A stretch of 64,000 nt of DNA, from assembly GCF_036885195.1 (NCBI RefSeq), contig NZ_CP133656.1, positions 1,116,001-1,180,000 on the forward strand. The letters are read 5' to 3'. The position numbers and the translations under genes were made by a program. This document shows positions 16,015 through 23,218 of the stretch, piece after piece; within the stretch, counting starts at the first letter, position 1; every line of letters starts with the position of its first letter. Origin of the DNA: Pectobacterium cacticida (GTDB taxonomy: Bacteria; Pseudomonadota; Gammaproteobacteria; Enterobacterales; Enterobacteriaceae). The notes beneath the pieces are model-generated. The model saw only the letters and a list, made by a program, of their open reading frames with translations. It was not told where the DNA came from and did no database searches.

Positions 16015-16581
16015 TTATTCAAGAACGAGGGCGAGAGTTTTACTAATTTCACTATTTAGTGCTTCGGCACGCTCCAATAGGTCTTTAAAAATAAAATCCT
16101 GTAGTTGATAGTGCAGTTGGATTTCTTTAAGCAGTAACCATTCAATATTGGAAATATGACCAGCGCGTAGTGCGATTAAAATAAGTTGCAAAAGAATGAT
16201 TTTCGGAATACTGGGATCGTCAGATCGTTTGTCTTTAAGTAATGTTTTTAAAACCGAGCTGGCGGCGAGTACTCGGGTTTCCACTGCGTCTATTTTTAGC
16301 AGCGGATAAGCTTTCAGTTTTTTGGTGAGCTTGCTTTCGATTAACGCAGTAGGCGCCTCCATTATCGGTAAGTCGAATGTTTTGACGGATTGTTCCAGTT
16401 CGGACAACAGTTCTTTTTCCAGTGTTCCGAGCTGGATGGACAGAGCATTGAGATTGTAATCGGTTCTCAGTTCATCCTTGGTTTTGCCGTCCCACAGCAA
16501 CGGCTTATCGGAAAGCGCCAGCAGAGTGGCGAGATCAAGGAGAAGCGTTTTTTCACTATCCGGCAATAATTTAATGAGCAT
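16015..16581 (-). CDS. Unknown helical protein, TerB-like appearance (188 aa)
   Basis: A 188-residue, almost entirely alpha-helical soluble protein without signal or membrane segments. The opening LLPDSEKTLLLDLATLLALS and the late GHISNIEWLLLKEIQLHYQL resemble the repeated helical hairpins of TerB-like (tellurite-resistance/co-chaperone) folds, which often carry acidic metal-binding positions. This is a weak visual similarity and not an assignment. It lies between the two glycine-rich membrane proteins, 19 bp after one and 9 bp before the other, so a cytoplasmic partner of both is likely. Confidence 0.7.
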   Translation of the reverse strand: MLIKLLPDSEKTLLLDLATLLALSDKPLLWDGKTKDELRTDYNLNALSIQLGTLEKELLSELEQSVKTFDLPIMEAPTALIESKLTKKLKAYPLLKIDAVETRVLAASSVLKTLLKDKRSDDPSIPKIILLQLILIALRAGHISNIEWLLLKEIQLHYQLQDFIFKDLLERAEALNSEISKTLALVLE

Positions 16582-16600
16582 ACGTATCCTGATTTTTCTC

Positions 16601-18172
16601 TTACAGCGTCAAAGGGCGGTCTGAGTCCATAAATGCTTCGAACTCCGACATCGTATGAAATTGCAATTCTTTACCTAACAACGTGGCATAGTCATTAATG
16701 GCACGCGCTAAGCTATCAATGTCATGAGCACCAGATATGGCTGCTTTAAACAGATGTTCTGTCTCCCGGTGTAATTGAGGTATTTCCCGGAGAGTAAACT
16801 CATCCAGCACGGCTTGCTCTTCCGCTATACGGGCTCGTGCAACGGTTTGGATGGCACGGATATGTTGTAATCTTTCTCGTGAAAGGGCGGCTCCCCGCGC
16901 TGCGTCCAACGCGCTCTGATAGAACAAAGAAGAAAGCGTATAGCCAATCATCCCGCCGATAGCTGCACCGACAACAGGAATGGGAATGGCGAACTGTCCA
17001 AGCGTGGCCATCATGCCGCTGGAGAGCATGCCAGCCCCTTTTTCTCCGACTTCGTTGAGGAATTCAGCCTCGCTGATTTCGCCGTTGACGTAGCGTTTGA
17101 CGGAAATACCGAGAGACAAGCAAATATTAACGGCCAGTGCCGGGACGCTAGTGCCTGCGAGGGCGCGCAATGTTTGTTTTTCAGATTGTTGCAGTGTTGC
17201 TTTGATGGCGGAGCCCGCGAAGGCGGTGCTGTATCCTAGTACCGCCGCCTTGGTGGTATCGCTGGCCACAGCCTGCACGGCATTACCCAACGATTTATCG
17301 TGCTGCGCCACGTTGAATGCGTTGGTTAATAATGAGATGGCTCCCCCAATCACGGCGCCATATTGGGCACCTTCGATACCGGCCCGGTGGCTGGTGCGCG
17401 CAATATCCATCGCGGTCGCCAGTTTCGGGTGTTGACGGTAATAGATGGCCTGTTCGGTGGTCATGCCGCTGTCAGATACATTGTCGGCAAGCTGGTCGTA
17501 GTTATCGGCTTCGCGGCGTTTCCGGTCAGCAACGTCCTGTTTGCCTAATGTTTCGACACGATTTGCCTCTTTTCGCAGCTTATTGGCTTCATCACGGCAA
17601 AATATCGCGGCACCTTCAAATTGTTCTGACGGTAGCTCAAGTTTGACGCCACGATAACGTGCGAATTTGCCGTCTTCTTTTGCAATTTTGCTGAAGAGTG
17701 CATTGCGGTTACCGACAAATTTCATCTGACTTTGTGAGCCATCAATAATCGTGCCGTCGAGTAGCTGTACGCGATCCACAACATTATGGTTTCTGCCATA
17801 TTCTGGCAGATCGTCGCTGCGTACTGTACGCACGGGACGATGATGAATAATGGCTTCAGCATTGTCGCGGCTGGTTGCTGCGATCTCTGCGGAGAAGCCC
17901 GCCTGTTGTTTGATATTTTGTGCAGCATAATCGGGATTGACTTTGTGTTTCGCCACATCAGCTAGGCCCTTAGCAAACCGTTGACCCGTTTCATTATCGA
18001 TGCCGCGATACCCTTTCAGATACTCGGCGTTGGCGCTGCCAAAGCGCTGCACCACTTCGTCACTCGCCAGTGCGGTAGTGGTGCGAAATTTATCCTGCGG
18101 TATTTCGTCGTTGCGATGGTGACTGTCGTCGTCCCTGAAGGAAGATGACGTGTCGCTATCATTGTTGTTCAT
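16601..18172 (-). CDS. Unknown large protein with paired glycine-zipper segments (523 aa)
   Basis: I do not recognise this protein. The ATG at 18172 is preceded by TTTGGAGG; a TTG four codons earlier overlaps that site and is unlikely. The N-terminal half (1-250) is polar and charged, with SDSGMTTEQAIYYRQHPKLA before the membrane part. Residues about 265-425 contain GAQYGAVIGGAISLLTNAFN, FAGSAIKATL and IPIPVVGAAIGGMIGYTLSS, classical glycine-zipper hydrophobic stretches. A long amphipathic helical tail follows (ERLQHIRAIQTVARARIAEE). The composition resembles toxin or effector proteins that insert into membranes. It lies between the WYL regulator and the TerB-like gene in a tight operon. Confidence 0.75.
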   Translation of the reverse strand: MNNNDSDTSSSFRDDDSHHRNDEIPQDKFRTTTALASDEVVQRFGSANAEYLKGYRGIDNETGQRFAKGLADVAKHKVNPDYAAQNIKQQAGFSAEIAATSRDNAEAIIHHRPVRTVRSDDLPEYGRNHNVVDRVQLLDGTIIDGSQSQMKFVGNRNALFSKIAKEDGKFARYRGVKLELPSEQFEGAAIFCRDEANKLRKEANRVETLGKQDVADRKRREADNYDQLADNVSDSGMTTEQAIYYRQHPKLATAMDIARTSHRAGIEGAQYGAVIGGAISLLTNAFNVAQHDKSLGNAVQAVASDTTKAAVLGYSTAFAGSAIKATLQQSEKQTLRALAGTSVPALAVNICLSLGISVKRYVNGEISEAEFLNEVGEKGAGMLSSGMMATLGQFAIPIPVVGAAIGGMIGYTLSSLFYQSALDAARGAALSRERLQHIRAIQTVARARIAEEQAVLDEFTLREIPQLHRETEHLFKAAISGAHDIDSLARAINDYATLLGKELQFHTMSEFEAFMDSDRPLTL

Positions 18173-18211
18173 CACAGCCTCCAAAGTAGATGTGTTTACT
18201 GACTCTTTTAC

Positions 18212-19237
18212 TCATGCACCATATGCCTGTTCTTCATACATTTGCCTCAGCCTCTCCACCTTTTTCTTAATCTCCTGCACCCACACATCGGGCTCATACA
18301 CCCGGATGTTGTCGTTCAATCCAAAGATCCACCACAGCGTTTCTTGATCTAGCGGGACGAGGGCACGGAGTCGATACCAGCCGCTGTTCGGCACGGGCTT
18401 CAGGCTTTGCTGGTGGCTAAGTGGTGTTTCTCGTAGCAGCCAGGCGATTTGTGGATGGATATCGGCAACCAACATCACCTCTTGCTCACGTTGGCGCGAG
18501 GAGAATGCACCGGACTGGATGTAATGGTCTATATCAAAACCGTCCTGCTGGCAGGCAGGCATTTCCAGCCGCGTGGCTTGCTGGATGCGATGCAAGGCAA
18601 AATGGCGTAAATCGTTATAACCATCGACGGTGCCAATCAGGTAGCTGACAGCGTGTCGGGCCACCAATCCCGCGGGGTGGATGCGTAAACGTTTGGACTC
18701 GCCTTTGCTGCGGCTGAGATAAACAATCTGTAGCTGGCGCTGCTCCATCAGTACGGTGGACACCTCTTCCCAAACATCCGCATCCACGTCGGCGGGGAGC
18801 AGCGTTTTGCCATTGGGTAATGCACGCACACGCTCTGCCCACAGCCCTAGGTTGTTATGTGTAAGCCCCTGTAACCGCTGCCGGGCCATGGCAAAATGGG
18901 GCTTCAGCCGCGCCAACACACTGGGCGGCAACAGTCTTTCCAGATAGTTCTCTGCAAAGACGAAAGCCAGCGCGGTAGGCGTATCCAGTGTCGGTAAATC
19001 GAATTGCGGCGTATCCTTAAGAAAACTCCAGTGATAAGGACGTCGGTTTTCGTCGCACAGCAGCGGGAAATACAGGCTGATGCCGACAAGATCCCGTTGT
19101 AAGGTACGCAAGTCGATTTCAAACTGTTGTTCTTTAATCTTTTCCAGTAATTCGAGAGTAGAAATGCTTTTCGGTTCACGAGGGATCAGGCGAAGAAGCG
19201 CCAAGTGTCGGAATAATCTATCTTTTGGATCGGACAT
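18212..19237 (-). CDS. WYL-domain transcription regulator
   Basis: A 341-residue regulator with an N-terminal winged-helix segment (about 1-80: RLFRHLALLRLIPREPKSIS, TLELLEKIKEQQFEIDLRTL, QRDLVGISLYFPLLCDENRR) and a central WYL domain (about 160-230: RQLQIVYLSRSKGESKRLRI, HPAGLVARHAVSYLIGTV, DLRHFALHRIQQATRLE). A C-terminal WCX-like extension follows. WYL proteins bind nucleic-acid or nucleotide ligands and often repress anti-phage defence operons (BrxR, CapW type). A GAGGGG ribosome binding site precedes ATG 19237. It is the second gene of the six-gene operon, with palindromes upstream of the first. Confidence 0.88.
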   Translation of the reverse strand: MSDPKDRLFRHLALLRLIPREPKSISTLELLEKIKEQQFEIDLRTLQRDLVGISLYFPLLCDENRRPYHWSFLKDTPQFDLPTLDTPTALAFVFAENYLERLLPPSVLARLKPHFAMARQRLQGLTHNNLGLWAERVRALPNGKTLLPADVDADVWEEVSTVLMEQRQLQIVYLSRSKGESKRLRIHPAGLVARHAVSYLIGTVDGYNDLRHFALHRIQQATRLEMPACQQDGFDIDHYIQSGAFSSRQREQEVMLVADIHPQIAWLLRETPLSHQQSLKPVPNSGWYRLRALVPLDQETLWWIFGLNDNIRVYEPDVWVQEIKKKVERLRQMYEEQAYGA

Positions 19238-19276
19238 CGTGTCCCCTCAATCGGTCTGATAATATTTACTGTGTGT

Positions 19277-19417
19277 TTATGCTTTAACCGCGTCTGCGTA
19301 GTCGCTACGGGCGCGTTCGCGCTCCAGTTCCTTTTTCAATTCATCGGTGGCATAGCGGTTTTTTATTATTATTGCGCCAACAATCAGACCAATTGAGAAA
19401 TAGATAAGTTCTTTCAT
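19277..19417 (-). CDS. Small single-pass membrane protein (46 aa)
   Basis: A 46-residue open frame beginning MKELIYFSIGLIVGAIIIKN, a single hydrophobic helix with a GxxxG-like spacing, followed by a charged helix (RYATDELKKELERERARSDY). AAAGGAATC gives a ribosome binding site 6-9 nt before the ATG. It ends 39 bp before the WYL regulator and has the same direction, so it heads the operon. Small hydrophobic proteins of this kind act as membrane anchors, regulators or toxins; nothing in the sequence decides which. Confidence 0.65.
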   Translation of the reverse strand: MKELIYFSIGLIVGAIIIKNRYATDELKKELERERARSDYADAVKA

Positions 19418-19453
19418 ACAGGATTCCTTTATATAGCGATAAATAACGTTTGA

Positions 19454-19498
19454 GCGCTATATTCCGTTCATAGCGCGACATTCCGTGTCGTTTAATGC
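19454..19498. promoter_or_regulatory. Candidate operator upstream of the WYL operon
   Basis: A perfect 7-bp inverted repeat GCGCTAT/ATAGCGC (19454-19460 and 19470-19476) runs into CGACATTCCGTGTCG (19476-19490), itself an inverted repeat. It lies 37-81 bp upstream of the ATG of the first gene. The block 19459-19498 is the partner of the 40-bp block at 14565. WYL regulators usually bind inverted repeats in their own promoters, so this is the first place to expect binding. Confidence 0.5.
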
Positions 19499-19606
19499 TA
19501 TTTTTTTATTTTATCTGTTGCCGAGGATCCCACCCGCTTTTTAACAGCGAACGGTAAGACGGTATTCTGATGAAAGCTATTATCGGCTAATTGAAATGAT
19601 TTTTGT

Positions 19607-19654
19607 GATCGTTTATACAGATCAATTTTATGATATTGATCGGTTATAACGATC
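19607..19654. promoter_or_regulatory. Two 17-nt near-palindromes 31 bp apart
   Basis: GATCGTTTATACAGATC (19607-19623) and GATCGGTTATAACGATC (19638-19654) fit the common form GATCG-K-TTATAMMGATC and are spaced 31 bp start to start, about three helical turns on the same face. They lie about 200 bp upstream of the WYL operon. A cooperative dimer-dimer regulator site is inferred; which regulator uses it is unknown. The rest of 19.42-19.75 kb shows no gene. Confidence 0.42.
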
Positions 19655-19759
19655 GAATGTGATTTTTGAATGTTGCCTGTGGACGCGAAGTAGAACTAAC
19701 GGTAAGCCAACCAGTATAAGTAGCTGCTCTATCACTAGCGCAGTAAAGGACAGCAACAG

Positions 19760-19861
19760 ATGACCACCTCAGTGCACGAGGATGAACTGGCGGCCGAAAA
19801 TGCACGCTTCAAGCGCTAACTGGCGGAGCGTGATGAAGAACTGGCTATTCTCCCCTTCTGA
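19760..19861 (+). pseudogene. IS3-family OrfA, C-terminal fragment
   Basis: A short stretch reading TSVHEDELAAENARFKR, then a TAA, then LAERDEELAILPF is the leucine-zipper end of an IS3-type OrfA (usual form ENxRLKRxLAERDEELAIL). One in-frame stop and a premature end show decay. The matching OrfB end is found about 1.3 kb away at 21.1-21.5 kb. Confidence 0.6.
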
Positions 19862-20005
19862 CCAGTGAATGACGGGAGAAAATTGGCATTATCAAAGAAG
19901 AATCAGCACCTATTTCCCTCAGAGGATGGGCGTTATTAGTTAAAAAATTACTTATATCTTGCGTTGATGATTAACAAGGGCTGTTTTTAAGCAATATAGA
20001 AATCG

Positions 20006-20323
20006 TTAACGTTGACTACAAGGTGTTGCACCACGGGTAACAGAAAAGCCGGTATCACCGAGATATTTTTTGTTGCCGTTACTAAGAATTGCATGATTCT
20101 GTTCTGACGTACCGAGATTCAGAGGCAGAATTTCACAACCTCGTACCCCTCTTCATCGGGTTTGTTATAAGTATCTTCAAGTGCTTTGGAAAGTTGATCA
20201 TACTCTGCGAGTCTTTAGGTTGGCAATTCAACAGATTTTGTTTTTTAACCAGAAATATCCTTCTCTACTTGGTATTCATATTTACTAATGCCAGCGTAAA
20301 ACCATCGAGTAAAAATTTTTCAT
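20006..20323 (-). pseudogene. Decayed small gene of unknown function
   Basis: On the minus strand a protein of roughly 100 residues can be pieced together from three broken stretches: FLLDGFTLALVN (signal-like), SKYEYQVEKDISG, RLAEYDQLSKALEDTYNKPD, then after a frameshift EILPLNLGTSEQNHAILSNG and KKYLGDTGFSVTRGATPC. At least two stops and two frameshifts interrupt it. The EEGYEVV...ILPL pattern reads like a small secreted or cytosolic domain protein, but I cannot name the family. The fact that the pieces join into a sensible protein argues that it was once a gene. Confidence 0.5.
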
Positions 20324-20518
20324 AATTTAAAATTCCTTTTATTACGTTAGTTTTTTCTGCATTACGAATTTTTTTGTTTGCTGGCATTTTGTTATATGGA
20401 TTTGTCAGTAAGGGTAGGCAGAATATCTATAGTGTCAGATTATGTTCTTGGTAGAATCAAAAAACCAGAAGGAATAAGTTTTTTGAAAAATAACGGGCCA
20501 TCCGTGACCTTTCGCTAT

Positions 20519-20628
20519 TTATCCCTTCTGCCCAAACTCAAACGGCCTAACCATACCGCTGCGGCTAGCATCCAGAAAATCAGCCCACCATTGCAACATG
20601 AGGCGGCGTTGTTCAAGGCGTTTGGCCT
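20519..20628 (-). pseudogene. Phage/P4-type integrase, extreme C-terminal fragment
   Basis: The minus strand encodes KAKRLEQRRLMLQWWADFLD then ASRSGM before a stop at 20519. R-LEQRR-MLQ-WADFLD is the closing helix of P4-type tyrosine recombinases. No catalytic residue is included. Bases 20324-20518 next to it are AT-rich, and I see no gene in them. Confidence 0.55.
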
Positions 20629-20772
20629 TACAGATCTTGTTTTGGCAACGCAAACACTACCACGTTCTTTTAGCCAATAATAATATTATCAATGCAATGC
20701 GTGTCAGGTATTTCTCCCATTATCGAACCAGTTAAATCAATCACTTACTAACTATATCCTGTTGTTCCGTTG

Positions 20773-21120
20773 CTAACCAGGGACCAGATTTGGGACACCA
20801 ACGTCAAAAACAGCATTAATTTGTCGTGCGTGCTCGGTGAGATGATTGGGGGCCAGATGCGCATAGCGTCGAACCATTTCGATAGATTCCTACCCGCCCA
20901 TTTTCTGCAACACAGATATCGGCACTCCGGCTTGCATCAGCCAGCTTTCCCATGTGTGGCATAGGTCGTGAAAGCGGAGATCCTCTATCCCCGCGCATTT
21001 TAGTGCCGCTTTCCAATGCTGTATCGTGTGGCGAGATCCAAAGGGCCCGGTTAGATGTGCTGTCATTCCAGAGTGATGATGTTCGACCGTGTAAGCCCTG
21101 TTGTCATCGGGCTTAACCAA
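20773..21120 (-). pseudogene. Phage tyrosine integrase, C-terminal part with in-frame stop
   Basis: The minus strand encodes TGPFGSRHTIQHWKAALKCA, then IEDLRFHDLCHTWESWLMQA (the H-x-x-[RH]-type box, with the usual R replaced by C-H-T-W as in many phage integrases), then GVPISVLQKMGG. A TAG replaces the tryptophan expected after MGG, and the frame continues ESIEMVRRYAHLAPNHLTEH with the catalytic Tyr of RRYAHL. The N-terminal half is missing; the region upstream is an IS3 OrfB fragment on the other strand. It is a dead integrase left from a lost prophage. Confidence 0.75.
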
Positions 21121-21506
21121 AGTGAGCGGGTGTCATCACGGATGACGGGACAACTGGCCTGTAATGCGTTACAGATAGCGCTCTGGAGGCGTAAACGCCC
21201 CGATAATGTCATTGTTCGTTCCGACCAGGATGGGCAGTTTTGTTCAGCGGAGTATCAGGCGTTGCTGAAACGCCATATGCTGTGTGGCAGTATGAGCGCG
21301 AAAGGTTGCTATTACGATTATGCCTGCGTGGAAGATCTCTTTTTATCCTGAAAATAGAATGCCTTCACGGGGAGAGATTCACCATGTGGGCGGAGATGAA
21401 ATCGGCGGTATTCGAATATATTGAGATAGATTACAATCGGCACCGACGGCCTAGCGCGAATGGCAGGCTAGGCCCGGTGCAATTTGAGGAAAGAAATTTT
21501 GCTTAA
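21120..21506 (+). pseudogene. IS3-family transposase OrfB, C-terminal fragment
   Basis: Bases read ALQIALWRRKRPDNVIVRSD, QDGQFCSAEYQALLKRHMLC and GSMSAKGCYYDYACVEDLF, then after a frameshift ILKIECLHGERF and EYIEIDYNRHRRPSANGRLG. These are the second Asp and the Glu region of the DDE catalytic core and the closing segment of IS3-type OrfB. The N-terminal HTH part and the first Asp are missing. It ends just before psiE and marks the right edge of the accessory region. Confidence 0.75.
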
Positions 21507-21555
21507 GGCTGTGTCCACCGTTGCTGGGCAAGCTCATAAGATGTGGAGATAATCT

Positions 21556-21963
21556 ATGGCAGGTTCTGCTCGCAGTACGATGGCGGCCAAAGCACTTCAG
21601 ACCATACTCAATATCGGCCTGTTGGCGCTGGCCACGATACTGGTGGTTTTTTTGGTTAAGGAGACGATTCATCTGGCGAAGGTGCTATTGATCTCTAGCG
21701 AGAAGGATTCTTCCTACCAGCTGATAGAAGGCATCGTCATCTACTTCCTTTATTTTGAGTTTATTGCGCTGATCGTGAAGTACTTTCAGTCTGGTTATCA
21801 CTTCCCGCTACGTTATTTTATTTATATCGGTATTACCGCCATTGTCCGCCTGATTATTGTCGATCACAAAAACCCGCTGGATACGCTGGTGTATTCCTCT
21901 GCGATCCTATTGCTGGTTGTCACGCTGTATCTGGCAAACAGCAACCGCCTGAAGCGGGAATAA
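21556..21963 (+). CDS. psiE: Phosphate-starvation-inducible membrane protein PsiE
   Basis: A 135-residue inner-membrane protein with four predicted helices. The segments YFLYFEFIALIVKYFQSGYH, FPLRYFIYIGITAIVRLIIV and DHKNPLDTLVYSSAILLLVV are nearly identical to E. coli PsiE. In E. coli it is induced by phosphate starvation through PhoB and by CRP; its molecular function is unknown. It is convergent with yegS, with only 13 bp between them. Confidence 0.93.
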   Translation: MAGSARSTMAAKALQTILNIGLLALATILVVFLVKETIHLAKVLLISSEKDSSYQLIEGIVIYFLYFEFIALIVKYFQSGYHFPLRYFIYIGITAIVRLIIVDHKNPLDTLVYSSAILLLVVTLYLANSNRLKRE

Positions 21964-21976
21964 GCGACATTTTTCA

Positions 21977-22876
21977 CTATTCCAATAGCGTACACTGGGG
22001 CGGCAATCGGCAATGGATCGCCGCCGGAAGCACCTCGATATGAAAACGCTTGGCGCTGAGCGGTTCACCGTCGAGATTGAACGTTATTTCGTCCGGCGCG
22101 GTGATCTCCAGCCACGGTAAGGACGTGGAAATCATGTTCTGGTTTTCGCTGCCGGTAAACCAGGCCTGAAGCAGGTTAGGCAGTAATTCGGTGGCTGATA
22201 AGATGCTCAATTCCAGCCGTCCATCGTTGATTAACGCTCTGGGGCAAAGCGGTTGCCCACCGCCGGCCTGACGGCCGTTTCCCACCGCGATGACCAGCGT
22301 TTCTCCCGACCAGTGAAAATCTGGTCCGCGAACCTCACAGCGCTCAGCTTGCAGCATATCCATGCGAAAGAGCGCATTCAGTACGTAAGAGGCGCTCCCT
22401 AGCGCTGCCTTCATTTTCGCCGGGGTTTCGGTCGTAATACGTGTAGCAAAACCGCCCGTCGCCATATTAATAAAATAGTGACTGTCGTTCACCTTGGCGA
22501 GATCAATCGCGCTAGCACGGCCTTCGATCGCCAGAATTAAAGCGCTGTGCATCGTTGTTGGGATTTGGCAACTGGTGGCGAAATCATTTGCTGTACCTAG
22601 CGGCACAATCCCCAGACAGGGGCGCCGCGTTGTGGGCTGCTCAGCTAACGCGGCGGCGACTTCATTAATGGTGCCATCGCCACCCGCGGCAATCACATTA
22701 TCCGCGTTGAGCTGGATCGCCTCTTTTACATAACGTAAGGCATCGCCATATTCCCAGGTAACGCGAACATGTAGCGTATAGCCCGCATTGCGCAGTTCTT
22801 CGATGGCCGCGCGAAGTTCTTCGTTATCGGTGCTTTTTCCATTCAAAATCAGCAAGGTAATCGAATTATTTCCCAT
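21977..22876 (-). CDS. yegS: Lipid kinase YegS
   Basis: A 299-residue member of the diacylglycerol-kinase catalytic family; the E. coli enzyme phosphorylates phosphatidylglycerol in vitro. The nucleotide-binding motif GGDGTINEVAAAL (near residue 66), GIVPLGTANDFATS and the C-terminal ITFNLDGEPLSAKRFHIEVL are present. The start MGNNSITLLILNGKST is chosen because it aligns with the family; an upstream ATG at 22930 would add 18 unmatched residues. Its stop is 13 bp from the psiE stop. Confidence 0.92.
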   Translation of the reverse strand: MGNNSITLLILNGKSTDNEELRAAIEELRNAGYTLHVRVTWEYGDALRYVKEAIQLNADNVIAAGGDGTINEVAAALAEQPTTRRPCLGIVPLGTANDFATSCQIPTTMHSALILAIEGRASAIDLAKVNDSHYFINMATGGFATRITTETPAKMKAALGSASYVLNALFRMDMLQAERCEVRGPDFHWSGETLVIAVGNGRQAGGGQPLCPRALINDGRLELSILSATELLPNLLQAWFTGSENQNMISTSLPWLEITAPDEITFNLDGEPLSAKRFHIEVLPAAIHCRLPPQCTLLE

Positions 22877-23000
22877 GTCGTCTTTCTCTGGCTGTGAGGC
22901 TATTGATATAGAAGCGTTAACGTTAATCATAGACAGTAAATGCGTAGGTAGAAATCAGAAGCATCGGTGAATGTTAACCGCGGGAAGATTGGGAGAGAGA

Positions 23001-23093
23001 AAAAGAAAAGCCAGCTCAAGGGAGATTGAGCTGGCCAAGGAGGTGGTTCCTAGTAGTATTACTACGCTTATTTTCGTTCTCTATTTTCTCAGC
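23001..23093 (-). ncRNA. cyaR: CyaR small RNA
   Basis: A Hfq-dependent sRNA between trhP (yegQ) and yegS, in the E. coli position next to yegQ and on the same strand as here. It begins GCUGAGAAAAUAGAGAACGA, contains the invariant AGGAACCACCUCCUUGGCC (the seed that blocks ribosome binding sites), and ends in a 10-bp GCCAGCUCAA/UUGAGCUGGC hairpin followed by UUUUCUUUUU. The usual E. coli length is 87 nt; here about 93. In E. coli CyaR is CRP-activated and represses ompX, nadE and luxS. The promoter elements fit exactly (see next entry). Confidence 0.94.
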
Positions 23094-23099
23094 GATGCA

Positions 23100-23142
23100 A
23101 TAGTAACCACAAGATCGACGAATTGATGTGATCTGTTTCTAA
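23100..23142 (-). promoter_or_regulatory. Class II CRP-dependent promoter of cyaR
   Basis: Taking 23093 as +1, TACTAT occupies -12 to -7 (23105-23100). A CRP-type site with one perfect half (TGTGA at 23127-23131, then 6 nt and TCTAA) is centred at 23134.5, that is at -41.5, the canonical class II position. No good -35 hexamer is seen, as expected for CRP-activated promoters. Confidence 0.8.
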
Positions 23143-23218
23143 TATTTGTTAATCGCCAGGCGCTTTGCAACGATCTCTCTGAGAAGGGAGCGTACAGGCG
23201 CCAGGCTAGGGCTCTCGT

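Noticed and set aside
20378..20680. 100-codon plus-strand frame near 20.5 kb
   Set aside because: The right part is antisense to an integrase C-terminus and the left part is AT-rich chance sequence.
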